NCBI RefSeq assembly: GCF_002929805.1
Contig: NZ_PJJM01000098.1
Span: forward strand, 30,841 to 94,840
Reading direction: 5' to 3'
Length of the DNA stretch: 64,000 nucleotides
DNA from: Cryobacterium sp. Y50
GTDB taxonomy: Bacteria > Actinomycetota > Actinomycetes > Actinomycetales > Microbacteriaceae
Notes under the pieces: model-generated
Told to the model about the DNA's origin: nothing
Databases searched by the model: none
The model's input: only the letters and a program-made list of their open reading frames with translations
Shown here: positions 34,192 to 42,465 of the stretch, one piece after another
How the letters are laid out: each line of letters begins with the position of its first letter
How positions within the stretch are numbered: the first letter of the stretch is position 1
Program-made: the position numbers and the translations under genes

Positions 34192-35786
34192 AGCTCTTCG
34201 GTCTCGACGAGTCCCAGGTCAGAGAACTTACTGCGGGGGTGCGCGGTGGCAAGTCAGCGCTAGGCGACGCGCCACCGGCGGCTGATGTCGGCGCCAACTG
34301 CGAACATAGCCACGATGTAGCCCCGGTGCCGATCACCAACAGACTCCACCTGGTCGGCAGCCCGGAAGATTCCGGGAGTACTGCTGCTACCGGCAGTTCG
34401 GATGACTGTGACAGCGCCGTCGCCTCGGGTAGCTCAGTCGTCTCGGGTAGGTCAGTCGTCTCGGGCAGCTCAGTCGTCTCGGGCAGCGCCGACAACACAG
34501 CGACCCTCTCTGTCGCAGACGCGATGGGTGCCGACACCGCCACTGTCGCCGAGGTGTCCGCCCGCGCGGCCTGGTCTGGCATCGCCGAGCCGGGCGACGG
34601 CACGGCCGGACTGCTCGTGGCGAGCCTTGGTGCCAGCGTCGCCCTGACTGCAATCCTCGAGTCGTGGAGCCCGGTGCGCCTCGGCGCCCTGGTCCGCGAC
34701 GCGCGCTCCGGCGACGCGACGGCTGGCCCGAGTGTGCTGTTCGCCGTGAGTCCGTCCACCGATTTCAGCGAAGCGAATGGCGACACCAGCGCCGAACTCG
34801 TACAGGCCCTCGACCTGGGGCTGCAGCGCTGGCGCCCGCGGCTCAACTCGACCGAGGTCATCCGCTCGCTGCAACAGGCGGTTCGCGTCGGGGCCCGGTT
34901 ATTGTTGGCCACGGATGCTCTCTGGCCGGAGGCATTGAACGACCTCGAGCAGCACGCTCCGCTCGCCCTGTGGTGGCGTGGTATACCTTCTGCCCTCGCC
35001 GCACTGCCCAACTCCATCGCGTTGGTCGGAGCCAGAGCCGCCACGGGATACGGCGAACACATCGCCATGGAGGCCTCGGCCGGGCTCGTCGACCGCGGCT
35101 TCGCCATCGTGTCTGGAGCTGCTTATGGCATCGATGGAATGGCCCACCGAGCCGCTCTCGCCAGCGATGGCAGCACCGTGGCATTCCTCGCCGGGGGAGT
35201 TGATCGGTTCTACCCGAGCGGCCACGACTCCCTGCTGACTCGCATTGTGGCCTCCGGCGCCGTTATCTCCGAGCTTCCCTGCGGCGCAGCACCCACAAAA
35301 TGGAGGTTTCTGCAACGAAACAGGCTCATCGCCGCGTCCAGCGCGGCAACGGTCGTGCTCGAAGCCGGCTGGCGGTCCGGCTCGCTCAACACAGCCGGCC
35401 ACGCTTCGGCCCTCGGCCGCCCGCTGGGAGCGGTGCCTGGCCCCATTACGAGCCCGACCTCGGCCGGCTGCCATCGCCTGATTCGCGAATTCGCCGCCGT
35501 CTGCGTGACGAATCCGAGCGAAATGGCTGAGCTCGTCGGCGAGCGGTCGATTCAGGTGCCGCTGGACTTTCCGATCGCCGACGCCGACGCCGGCGCCGGC
35601 CCGGTACCCCGCACGAGTGACCAGATCCGCGTGTTTGATGCCCTCAGTGGTCGCTCGCCGCGCACGGTCGCCGACCTGTCGCGCCGTGCCGGTCTGTCGA
35701 GTTCGGCCGTGCGAGGTGCCCTTGGTGGTCTCGATCTCGACGGGGCCGCCCAAGAACGGGAGGCCGGCTGGGTTCGCCGGGCGTAA
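34188..35786 (+). CDS. dprA: DNA-processing protein DprA, with long N-terminal extension
   Basis: A 532-residue DprA/Smf, which loads RecA on incoming single-stranded DNA. The Rossmann-like core shows IALVGARAATGYGEHIAMEA, IVSGAAYGIDGMAHRAAL and GSLNTAGHASALGRPLGAVP, followed by a C-terminal winged helix (about 470-530). Family members are usually 300-400 residues. Here about 115 residues of Ser/Ala/Gly/Val-rich sequence, including three copies of (S/R)SVVSG, precede the helical domain that begins ARAAWSGIAEPGDG. The ATGA overlap with comM and an AAAGGA site support the early start. A winged-helix end DGAAQEREAGWVRRA is partly duplicated just after the stop. Confidence 0.9.
   Translation: MKLFGLDESQVRELTAGVRGGKSALGDAPPAADVGANCEHSHDVAPVPITNRLHLVGSPEDSGSTAATGSSDDCDSAVASGSSVVSGRSVVSGSSVVSGSADNTATLSVADAMGADTATVAEVSARAAWSGIAEPGDGTAGLLVASLGASVALTAILESWSPVRLGALVRDARSGDATAGPSVLFAVSPSTDFSEANGDTSAELVQALDLGLQRWRPRLNSTEVIRSLQQAVRVGARLLLATDALWPEALNDLEQHAPLALWWRGIPSALAALPNSIALVGARAATGYGEHIAMEASAGLVDRGFAIVSGAAYGIDGMAHRAALASDGSTVAFLAGGVDRFYPSGHDSLLTRIVASGAVISELPCGAAPTKWRFLQRNRLIAASSAATVVLEAGWRSGSLNTAGHASALGRPLGAVPGPITSPTSAGCHRLIREFAAVCVTNPSEMAELVGERSIQVPLDFPIADADAGAGPVPRTSDQIRVFDALSGRSPRTVADLSRRAGLSSSAVRGALGGLDLDGAAQEREAGWVRRA
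34431..34484 (+). repeat. Three 18-bp tandem repeats in the dprA 5' region
   Basis: The unit AGCTCAGTCGTCTCGGGY occurs three times with one or two changes and encodes SSVVSG/RSVVSG/SSVVSG in the low-complexity extension. Confidence 0.85.
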
Positions 35787-35925
35787 CGACCCGCTCGTAA
35801 GGCCGGCTCGGTGCGCTGGGCGTACTGGAGGCTCAAGCTGCCGAGCAGGCCCTCCGGCGTGTCAGCCCCGCAGAACCCGAGTGTCGGTGGTAGCCCGTAG
35901 GCTGGATTGTGACGAAGGGTGGGTC

Positions 35926-36924
35926 ATGTCGACCGTACACTGGGGCCAGTATGCTCCCGCTGAAAAGATTTTGGTTCACCTGAGCGACACGCATTTTCTC
36001 GCCGATGCCGCGGTGCTCTACGGAACCGTCGACACCGATCAAACCGTGCATCGTGCCTTCGAACAGCTGCATCGGTCGGGCATCCGCCCTGACGCACTAA
36101 TTTTCACCGGTGACGTGGCCGATCGCGGTGAAGCGGATGCCTACCGGCGCATCCGTGGCATCGTGGAGGCCGCCGCCGCTCGGTGGGAGGCCAAGATCAT
36201 CTGGGTGATGGGCAACCACGATAATCGGGCTGCTTTTCGTGCCACGCTGCTCGGCGCACACCCGAAGGATGAGTTAGACGGTCGCACTGACTACCCGACC
36301 GTTGAGTCACCGACCGCGCGCGAAATTTCTGCTGAGCAAGCGCCGATCCACCACGACACCGTCGATCAGGCGCCCGTCGACCAGATCCTTGACCTCGACG
36401 GCCTGCGAATTATCGCGCTCGATACCAGCGTTCCGGGCTATCACCACGGCGAGGTCACCGACGCTCAGCTGGAGTGGCTCTGTCAGCTTTTGAGCACACC
36501 CGCTCGCCACGGCTCCATTCTGGCCCTGCATCACCCGCCCATTCCGACGCCGCTACCGCTCATGAGAGTCCTCGAGCTGCGCGAGCAGCCGAGATTGGCA
36601 GAGGTTCTGGCCGGCAGCGACGTACGTGCCATCCTCGGCGGGCACTTGCATTATGCGACCCAGGGCATGTTCGCCGGAATTCCGGTGTCGGTGGCGGCGG
36701 CTACCTGCTACACGATGGATCTCAGCGCTCCAACTCGTGAATTGACCGGGATGAACGGCGGTCAGGCACTCAACCTCGTGCACGTCTATTCCGATCAGAT
36801 CACGCATTCGCAGGTGCCGCTTGGCACCTTCAAGACCACAACACATTTTTCGGCAGACCACCTCGAACGACTTGCCGCCCTCTCAGCCGAAGACCGACTC
36901 GAAGCCTTCTCTCGTCAACAATGA
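35926..36924 (+). CDS. Calcineurin-like metallophosphoesterase (CpdA type)
   Basis: A 332-residue two-metal phosphoesterase. All family motifs are present: LSDTHFL, FTGDVADRG, MGNHDNRAAF, ALHHPPIPT and LGGHLHYAT. The pattern is that of class III cyclic-nucleotide phosphodiesterases, as in mycobacterial Rv0805. A stretch of about 40 residues after GNHDN is poorly conserved. The ATG has GAAGGG six bases upstream. It lies between dprA and xerC, where M. tuberculosis has a different gene. Confidence 0.9.
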   Translation: MSTVHWGQYAPAEKILVHLSDTHFLADAAVLYGTVDTDQTVHRAFEQLHRSGIRPDALIFTGDVADRGEADAYRRIRGIVEAAAARWEAKIIWVMGNHDNRAAFRATLLGAHPKDELDGRTDYPTVESPTAREISAEQAPIHHDTVDQAPVDQILDLDGLRIIALDTSVPGYHHGEVTDAQLEWLCQLLSTPARHGSILALHHPPIPTPLPLMRVLELREQPRLAEVLAGSDVRAILGGHLHYATQGMFAGIPVSVAAATCYTMDLSAPTRELTGMNGGQALNLVHVYSDQITHSQVPLGTFKTTTHFSADHLERLAALSAEDRLEAFSRQQ

Positions 36925-36948
36925 GGCCGAGCAAGAGAAAGTGAACCC

Positions 36949-37905
36949 GTGCAGCTGACCGATGACATTGACGCGTTTCTGCGCTACCTGAGTGCAGAGC
37001 GTGGCTACTCGGCGAACACCGTTCGGGCCTACCGCACCGATTTGGCGCAGCTGGCATCGTTTGCAGTCGACCGTGGCGTTGCGATATCCGCTGATCTGAG
37101 TCTGGAACTGCTCCGAGAATGGCTGTGGGTTGGCACCCAGGCTGGCCTGGCCCGGGCGACGCTCGCCCGCCGGTCGGCGACGGCACGCAGCTTGACGGCC
37201 TGGCTGGCTCGCACCAGCGATGACAGTGCGGATCCAGCCGTGCGCCTTCGTTCGCCGAAGCCGGGCCATACCCTGCCCCGGGTAATCACGCACACCCAAA
37301 TGAACGAGCTGCTCAACCTGCTGGTGGCTCGGGCCACAGGCGGAGAAGCGGTGGCCGTGCGCGATTTAGCGATTGTCGAACTGCTCTATGCCTCTGCGCT
37401 GCGTGTCTCCGAACTGGTCGGACTCGACGTCGTTGATGTCGACCTAGACCGGCTGACCGTTCGCGTCACTGGCAAGGGGTCCAAGGAGCGTGTGGTTCCG
37501 TTCGGTGTGCCGGCGCAGCGTGCGATCGTAAAGTACCTCGGCCAGGCCCGACCCGCTCTAGTCGACCAAGCCGTGAGCTCGGCCGCAACGGCCAGCAGCA
37601 GAGCACATTCCGCATCATCACCCAGCAATGCCGCGTTGCTTCTCGGTCGACAGGGGCAGCGCCTTGGTGTTCGCGGGGTGTATCGTCTGGTTGCCGCCCT
37701 GCTCGCCGAGGTTCCCGGTACAGGTCCGGCCGGGCCGCACGCTCTGCGTCACACGGCAGCCACCCATCTGCTGGACGGCGGTGCTGACCTGCGGGCCGTG
37801 CAAGAACTGCTCGGACACGTCAGTCTCGGCACCACGCAGATCTACACTTACGTCTCCGCCGAACGCCTCAAGGCCAGCTACGGGCTCGCCCACCCCCGCG
37901 CATGA
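36949..37905 (+). CDS. xerC: Tyrosine recombinase XerC
   Basis: A 318-residue site-specific recombinase resolving chromosome dimers. A SAM-like N domain (about 1-95) is followed by the catalytic domain with the full set: Arg in [13 protein letters not shown], Lys in [28 protein letters not shown], and [15 protein letters not shown] containing the nucleophilic tyrosine. A Ser/Ala-rich insertion of about 25 residues lies in the catalytic domain. Its position between dprA and rpsB is the conserved housekeeping one, so it is not a phage integrase. Confidence 0.93.
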   Translation: MQLTDDIDAFLRYLSAERGYSANTVRAYRTDLAQLASFAVDRGVAISADLSLELLREWLWVGTQAGLARATLARRSATARSLTAWLARTSDDSADPAVRLRSPKPGHTLPRVITHTQMNELLNLLVARATGGEAVAVRDLAIVELLYASALRVSELVGLDVVDVDLDRLTVRVTGKGSKERVVPFGVPAQRAIVKYLGQARPALVDQAVSSAATASSRAHSASSPSNAALLLGRQGQRLGVRGVYRLVAALLAEVPGTGPAGPHALRHTAATHLLDGGADLRAVQELLGHVSLGTTQIYTYVSAERLKASYGLAHPRA

Positions 37906-37933
37906 CCGCCGGTCGGACCGTTGGCCTGTCGGC

Positions 37934-37954
37934 AAGAATGACTGTCATTCTTTT
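37934..37954 (+). terminator. Rho-independent terminator of xerC
   Basis: AAGAATGA and TCATTCTT form an 8-bp stem with loop CTG, directly continued by TT. It is AT-rich against a GC-rich background and ends the housekeeping group before the accessory block. Confidence 0.7.
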
Positions 37955-38072
37955 CGCAGCGATAACTTTGTTTGCTTCACAATGTCGTCCAATCGAGATG
38001 TCCGGTGAGTGTGTCTCCACTTGAGGCCAGGACGATTTTCCTGCATCAGATCGCATGAAAGCGTGGGTCGAT

Positions 38073-38106
38073 GACTCCCCTTCGACATTGACTCCCCTTC
38101 GACATT
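38073..38106. repeat. Two exact 17-bp tandem repeats
   Basis: GACTCCCCTTCGACATT occurs twice head to tail in non-coding sequence between the xerC terminator and the transposase remnant. It might be a scar of an insertion event. Confidence 0.8.
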
Positions 38107-38186
38107 GATTCCACAACATGCGGTCCAATTTTGCTGAGCGTAGCTGTGTCGATCGTAGACGTCCTCGGCGTCTCGTCGGTCTAGCG

Positions 38187-38440
38187 CTAGCCGAAGAAAG
38201 GGCTGGCGCGGCAAGACGGCCTTACTCCGGTAGGGGAGCCCATCAGCGAGGTGTGCGCGACCACGAACGCCTTGGTTTTCCTGGTGTGCAGCGTCATCAG
38301 ATTATGGCAGCAGGCGATCAGGTCCCACTCGTGGGCTGCTCGCTCCGACCCGCGCAACAGAACGGATTTTCCCCTTGGCTGGTGTGGATCTGACCAAACA
38401 CAGGCTGCACGATCGTGTTGAACCGCGGGTGAACCGCGCC
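38187..38440 (-). pseudogene. Transposase C-terminal remnant, frameshifted
   Basis: On the minus strand one frame reads FNTIVQPVFGQIHTSQG and the next reads LLRGSERAAHEWDLIACCHN, continuing LMTLH. Together they match the end of IS1182/IS4-like DDE transposases (GQIK...LRG...EW.LI...HNL.KL). The switch falls in GGGGAAAA at 38367-38374, so the fragment is both truncated and frameshifted. No terminal inverted repeats were found. It marks the left side of the accessory block. Confidence 0.65.
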
Positions 38441-38493
38441 TCTTTTTCGTCTACAGGTTCCGAGTTAGTTGACCCGTTCTACTTGGAGTGTGA

Positions 38494-39156
38494 TCAAAGA
38501 AGCTCGACCACGGTGGCCAGACTCGGCAACAGGTGAGTGTGCTCCTCTACGCCGAGCCGCTTGACATCATGCGCCCCCGTCAGGACGCCCACGACGTAGC
38601 CGACGCCGGCATTCGTTCCAGCGCGCAGGTCGTTGACGGTGTCGCCAGCGACAAGCACCCGTCGAACATCGGTGACCCCGGTGGCCTCCATTGTCCGGAA
38701 TATCATGTACGGAGCTGGACGCGATTCGGCGACGTCGGCGGCGGTCACCAGCGCATCCACTGCATCGAGTTCCCATCTCGCGGAACGCATGAGAGATTCG
38801 GCGATGTCGCGCGTATAGCCGGTCTGGAGGGCGACTTTCACACCCCGGGATCGCAGTTCAGCGACTGATTCACGCACCCCGGGGAAAAGAGTCGGAGGTT
38901 CGGACTCGTATCGGGCGGCCAGCGCCACCAGGAAATGGGCATACAGGGCGTCTACGTCCACGTCGTCAATGCCAAGTTCGTCGAGCACGCCGACGATTGC
39001 GGTGTGCTTCGACGTTCCATTCCAGCGTGAAACTATGGATTCGTCAATCGCACAGCCAATTGCTGATTCCAGTTGCTCGTGCAGCACTCGATAGACGATT
39101 CCGCGCTCATCAATGGTGGTGCCGGCCATGTCGAGAGACGCAAGTTGAAATGTCAT
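38494..39156 (-). CDS. PhnX-like phosphonatase (HAD superfamily)
   Basis: A 220-residue HAD hydrolase of the phosphonatase-like group. The nucleophile motif is LDMAGTTIDERG (Asp9), and VLVAGDTVNDLRAGTNAGVG supplies the acidic motif near the C terminus. WNGTSKHTAIV (Lys50) is where phosphonoacetaldehyde hydrolase has its Schiff-base lysine. The expected reaction is cleavage of the C-P bond of phosphonoacetaldehyde or a close relative to aldehyde and phosphate. The start at 39156 begins at the conserved strand TFQLASLDMAG. It follows the gntR gene by 31 bp on the same strand. The substrate is inferred from motifs and neighbours. Confidence 0.85.
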   Translation of the reverse strand: MTFQLASLDMAGTTIDERGIVYRVLHEQLESAIGCAIDESIVSRWNGTSKHTAIVGVLDELGIDDVDVDALYAHFLVALAARYESEPPTLFPGVRESVAELRSRGVKVALQTGYTRDIAESLMRSARWELDAVDALVTAADVAESRPAPYMIFRTMEATGVTDVRRVLVAGDTVNDLRAGTNAGVGYVVGVLTGAHDVKRLGVEEHTHLLPSLATVVELL

Positions 39157-39187
39157 TTGAAGCTTTCTGGTTGAGGTGTAGATGGAT

Positions 39188-39970
39188 TTAAGCATTGGCC
39201 ACTGTATGCGTGGTGCGAGCGACGATTGGCGTCGGGCGATTCTCGTTTCTTGAGTTCTGGATCAGGAGGGACGCCTGATCGGACCGGTAGCGATCATCGG
39301 AAGTCTCCAGAATCAGCCCTCGACGCGAACGCGTTACGCGGCGCACGCGCAAAAGAGGGGCGCCGGTCTCCACGCCCAAAAGTTCCGCATCTAGCGGCGC
39401 CGCAGGAACGGCATCCACGACGTGGGTGCCCTCGTCGAGTTCGGCGCCATTATCGATTAGATACTCGTAGATCGAGCCACTGTCTGTGTCGAAAGTGAGT
39501 AGCGCTTTGCCGATCGAGTCGTGGAAGGAAGAGCGCTCAATCATGGTCGGGATACCGTCGATCAGCCGCAAGCGCACGATCTCGACGACAAACTCGCCTT
39601 CGGCCAGCCCCATCCGCGCCACGAGCGCGGGAGCGGCGCGTCGACGCGCAATCTCAAAGGTGCGTTGACCGGGCACCTTCCCTTGGGCACGCACCCACGA
39701 CGAGAACGAAAAGAAATCGTCGATGGACTGGACCAATGGTTGAGCTCGCACCCGCGGCGGACGACCCTGCGTGGTTTCGATTAAACCTTCGCTGCGAAGA
39801 GTTGCCAGAGCCTGCCGAATTGGACCGCGCGAGACCCCAAACCGGGACTGCAAGTCCGATTCAGACGGTAGATCAGCGCCGACCGCAAGCGAACCGGATT
39901 CGATCTGTTCACGTAGTTCTGCGGCAATGAGGTCATGTTTTGCAAAAAGAGCGATGGAGTCTGCCGTCAT
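39188..39970 (-). CDS. GntR family regulator, HutC/UTRA subfamily
   Basis: A 260-residue repressor. The winged helix-turn-helix (about 8-75) includes LREQIESGSLAVGADLPSES and FGVSRGPIRQALATLRSEGL. The UTRA ligand-binding domain (about 95-240) follows, with RLIDGIPTMIERSSF. It is divergent from the phosphonate transport/oxidation genes and co-directional with the hydrolase gene. A site matching the HutC-type operator pattern overlaps its own -10 box, indicating autoregulation. The effector is probably a phosphonate or its degradation product. Confidence 0.9.
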   Translation of the reverse strand: MTADSIALFAKHDLIAAELREQIESGSLAVGADLPSESDLQSRFGVSRGPIRQALATLRSEGLIETTQGRPPRVRAQPLVQSIDDFFSFSSWVRAQGKVPGQRTFEIARRRAAPALVARMGLAEGEFVVEIVRLRLIDGIPTMIERSSFHDSIGKALLTFDTDSGSIYEYLIDNGAELDEGTHVVDAVPAAPLDAELLGVETGAPLLRVRRVTRSRRGLILETSDDRYRSDQASLLIQNSRNENRPTPIVARTTHTVANA

Positions 39971-39990
39971 TCCACCAGTATATACAAGTG
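39971..39990 (-). promoter_or_regulatory. gntR promoter with overlapping HutC-type operator
   Basis: On the minus strand TATACT (39982-39977) is exactly six bases before the gntR ATG. GTATATAC (39978-39985) fits the HutC-subfamily operator form GT(A/C)TA(G/T)AC and overlaps this -10. ATACAAGTG (39982-39990) is also repeated, inverted, near the divergent promoter. Confidence 0.6.
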
Positions 39991-40060
39991 TGTCGGCGTA
40001 GCCAGATGGAACTGCCTATTCATAAAGCTCTATGCAGATGAATGTCAAATGAACAGTTCT

Positions 40061-40089
40061 TTGCCATTGCCCAATTCTCTCACTTGTAT
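40061..40089 (+). promoter_or_regulatory. Promoter of the phosphonate oxidation/uptake operon
   Basis: TTGCCA (40061-40066), 17 bases and TTGTAT (40084-40089) form a good promoter. CACTTGTAT (40081-40089), the inverted copy of the site at 39982-39990, overlaps the -10, so one regulator could silence both directions. Confidence 0.6.
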
Positions 40090-40114
40090 TCCCAGGTTGT
40101 GGTGTGCTTTCTGT

Positions 40115-41317
40115 ATGAGCAACGAAATGGCGCCAAGCGGCACCCCTGAGCACCTGACCGGCACCGTCTACGACCTGGTAATTATTGGCGCAGGTATTGT
40201 CGGCTTGGCGCATGCATGGCATGGGGTCAGGGCAGGTTTACGAGTACACGTCGTCGAGAGAGACGAATTCGCCGTTGGAGCATCGATTCGCAACTTCGGC
40301 CACATCGGTACCACGGCACAGTCTGGGCGTGCCCTGGAATTCGCGCTCGCTGCACGCGAGGACTGGTTGCAGGTTGCGCAAGCCGCCGGGACCCCGATAA
40401 CCCAGGCGGGAACCGTGGTGATTGCGCGCACTGTCGCGGAGCTCGCCGTGCTCGAGGAGTTTCGGGCAGAGCGCGGCGATCAGGCGGTCTTACTGACTGC
40501 CGAAGAGACCGCCCAGCTCCTTGGATTCGACGCGCCCGGCGCCGTCGGAGGAGCTCATCTCGCCCTCGACCTCCGGGTGGATCCGCCTCACGCCCTTCCG
40601 GCGCTCGCTTCGTATTTGCAGACGCTGGGCGTCACGTTCAGTTATGCCACCAACGTTGGCTCGATTCAAGAGGGGATGCTGCAGACCTCCCGCGGTCCCA
40701 TTCGGGCTGCTGCCGTCGTGGTTGCAGTTGGACACGACATCGATCGACTATTCCCGCAGTTGGCTGCCACGCAGCAGATCGACCGGTGCAGGTTGCGGAT
40801 GCTCGAAATCGACACTCCGCGTGGTATTCGGATCGGCCCCGCCATTCTCACCGGCCTAGGGCTACTCCGCTACGACGGCTTTGCTGCGCAGCCGAGCGCC
40901 GCCGCGGTGCGGTCAGATTTCGAGCGGCTGCGGCCGCAACTGATCGAGCAGCAGGTCAACCTGATGTTTACCCAGCGGCCGGATGGTCGACTCATTGTTG
41001 GTGATACCCACCACCTCTCGGTGACCGAGACACCGTTCGAAGACGAGGCCAGCGACGACCTGCTGCTTGAGGAGACGCGATGCCTGTTCGGGGTCGACAG
41101 CGTTACCGTGCGGAGACGTTGGCGAGGAGTGTACGCGGCAGGCCGCGGCGACGTCTTCGTGCAGGAGCAGCCGATCCCCGGTGTCTGGGTGGCGACTGTG
41201 GCGAGTGGCATTGGTATGACCACGGCCTTCGGCTTCGCAGCCAACACCATTTCCCAACTCATCAGCACACCGCTGCAGCAGCCAATTGACGCAGCCAGAT
41301 TGCCCATCCGACCATGA
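40115..41317 (+). CDS. FAD-dependent amino-phosphonate oxidoreductase (TIGR03364-like)
   Basis: A 400-residue flavoprotein of the D-amino-acid/glycine oxidase fold. The FAD motif is YDLVIIGAGIVGLAHAW near residue 20; ASIRNFGHIGTTAQSG and VASGIGMTTAFGFAANTI close the flavin site. It matches the TIGR03364 group that recurs in phosphonate catabolism clusters and oxidises 2-aminoethylphosphonate or N-methylated forms to phosphonoacetaldehyde. That product would feed the PhnX-like hydrolase encoded across the promoter. ATG 40115 is used; 40127 is an alternative. The exact amine substrate is unknown. Confidence 0.8.
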   Translation: MSNEMAPSGTPEHLTGTVYDLVIIGAGIVGLAHAWHGVRAGLRVHVVERDEFAVGASIRNFGHIGTTAQSGRALEFALAAREDWLQVAQAAGTPITQAGTVVIARTVAELAVLEEFRAERGDQAVLLTAEETAQLLGFDAPGAVGGAHLALDLRVDPPHALPALASYLQTLGVTFSYATNVGSIQEGMLQTSRGPIRAAAVVVAVGHDIDRLFPQLAATQQIDRCRLRMLEIDTPRGIRIGPAILTGLGLLRYDGFAAQPSAAAVRSDFERLRPQLIEQQVNLMFTQRPDGRLIVGDTHHLSVTETPFEDEASDDLLLEETRCLFGVDSVTVRRRWRGVYAAGRGDVFVQEQPIPGVWVATVASGIGMTTAFGFAANTISQLISTPLQQPIDAARLPIRP

Positions 41318-41358
41318 ACCGCGCGCGATATCCAATGTACAAGAACAGGAACCCCACC

Positions 41359-42465
41359 ATGATTCGTCGAATGCTTACCATTGCGACCGCTTCGGCGCTT
41401 GTGCTCATAACGGCGGGCTGCAGCTCGCCGTCAGGCGTGGCCAGCGGCACGGATGTCGATTGGACCACTCCGCCGGACGCGTCGAAGATCGCCGAGCAGG
41501 CCGGTGTCATCACCACCTACGGCCTTCCCGACTCGTGGGCCAACTACGGGGAACTCCTGGCCACGTTCTGCGAGCAGAACGGCGCGGACTGCACACACGC
41601 TGACACCGATATGGCCTCAAGCGAGGCCATCCAGCGCTACAACGCGGAGAAAGGCAACCCGGTCGGATTTTTTAACGACATTGGCGGACTCTGGGGGCCG
41701 GTCGCTGAAGATATCGGCGTGACATCGGGCTACCTGCCGAAGCTGGTCAGTGAGCTGGCTCCTGGGCAGTACGCCGAGACTGGCGGCTGGGTGAACAGTT
41801 TCACCGGCGTAATGGGGTACCTCGTCAACCCCGCCGTGGCCCCGGTGCCAAAGACTTGGGAAGACCTGCTCAGCGACGACTATGCGGGGGGCAAGATCGC
41901 GTCCAGCGCTCTCATGGGACCCACCGGCGGTTCTGAGCAGGCAGCGATCCTCTCGATCGCTCTCGCCCGCGGCGGTGATGTCGGAAACCTCGACGCCGCA
42001 TGGGACTACCTCAACGAGCTCTACGCCACAGGCAATATCTCGTCCGCCCCGTCGAGCCTCGACTCGCTTATTCGCGGTGAGTACGGCATCTATCTGCAAT
42101 ACGACTTCAACGCCATCGCGGCAATCGAGGAGGCCGCCACGCAGGGAGTGGAACTCGTCTACGTTGTGCCGGAGGATGGCTCCATCTACATGCCATCGTC
42201 GCTGCTCACCAACGGCTACAACACCGAGCATATGGACTTCATCAAGGGCTTCATGGATTTCACGATTAGCGATGAGGGCCAGTTGCTGTTCGCTGACTTC
42301 GGTGCACGGCCGATCCGGTACGTCAATGGTGACCTCGAGATTCCGCAGGAGCGCAAGTCACGCTGGCTCCCGGACGAGATGTTCAAGAACACCCAGGTCA
42401 TCGACCCGGGTGATATCGATCCCGAGGTCTTGATCAGTGAGTATAACGAGAAGGCCAAGGGCTAG
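41359..42465 (+). CDS. ABC transporter substrate-binding lipoprotein (phosphonate, PhnS-like)
   Basis: A 368-residue binding protein. The lipoprotein signal ends LVLITAGC; the mature part resembles the iron/aminoethylphosphonate/polyamine binding group (VGFFNDIGGLWGPVAEDIGV, KTWEDLLSDDYAGGKIASSA). AGGAA lies before the ATG at 41359; a longer start would add 15 residues. It opens the four-gene importer. Its stop is immediately followed by the first permease start and a very stable hairpin, which may keep its mRNA at a higher level than the permease part. Confidence 0.87.
   Translation: MIRRMLTIATASALVLITAGCSSPSGVASGTDVDWTTPPDASKIAEQAGVITTYGLPDSWANYGELLATFCEQNGADCTHADTDMASSEAIQRYNAEKGNPVGFFNDIGGLWGPVAEDIGVTSGYLPKLVSELAPGQYAETGGWVNSFTGVMGYLVNPAVAPVPKTWEDLLSDDYAGGKIASSALMGPTGGSEQAAILSIALARGGDVGNLDAAWDYLNELYATGNISSAPSSLDSLIRGEYGIYLQYDFNAIAAIEEAATQGVELVYVVPEDGSIYMPSSLLTNGYNTEHMDFIKGFMDFTISDEGQLLFADFGARPIRYVNGDLEIPQERKSRWLPDEMFKNTQVIDPGDIDPEVLISEYNEKAKG

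Larger units (their letters stand above)
37906..38493. other. Non-coding accessory-block border
   Basis: A stretch of 588 bp without an intact gene. It holds the xerC terminator, a 17-bp tandem repeat and the decayed transposase end. Short open frames across it are not supported by any family resemblance. Confidence 0.7.

Noticed and set aside
36949-37905. Tyrosine recombinase as integrase of the accessory block
   Set aside because: It occupies the conserved dprA-rpsB housekeeping position, has XerC length and motifs, and has its own terminator before the block. No att-like repeats were seen.
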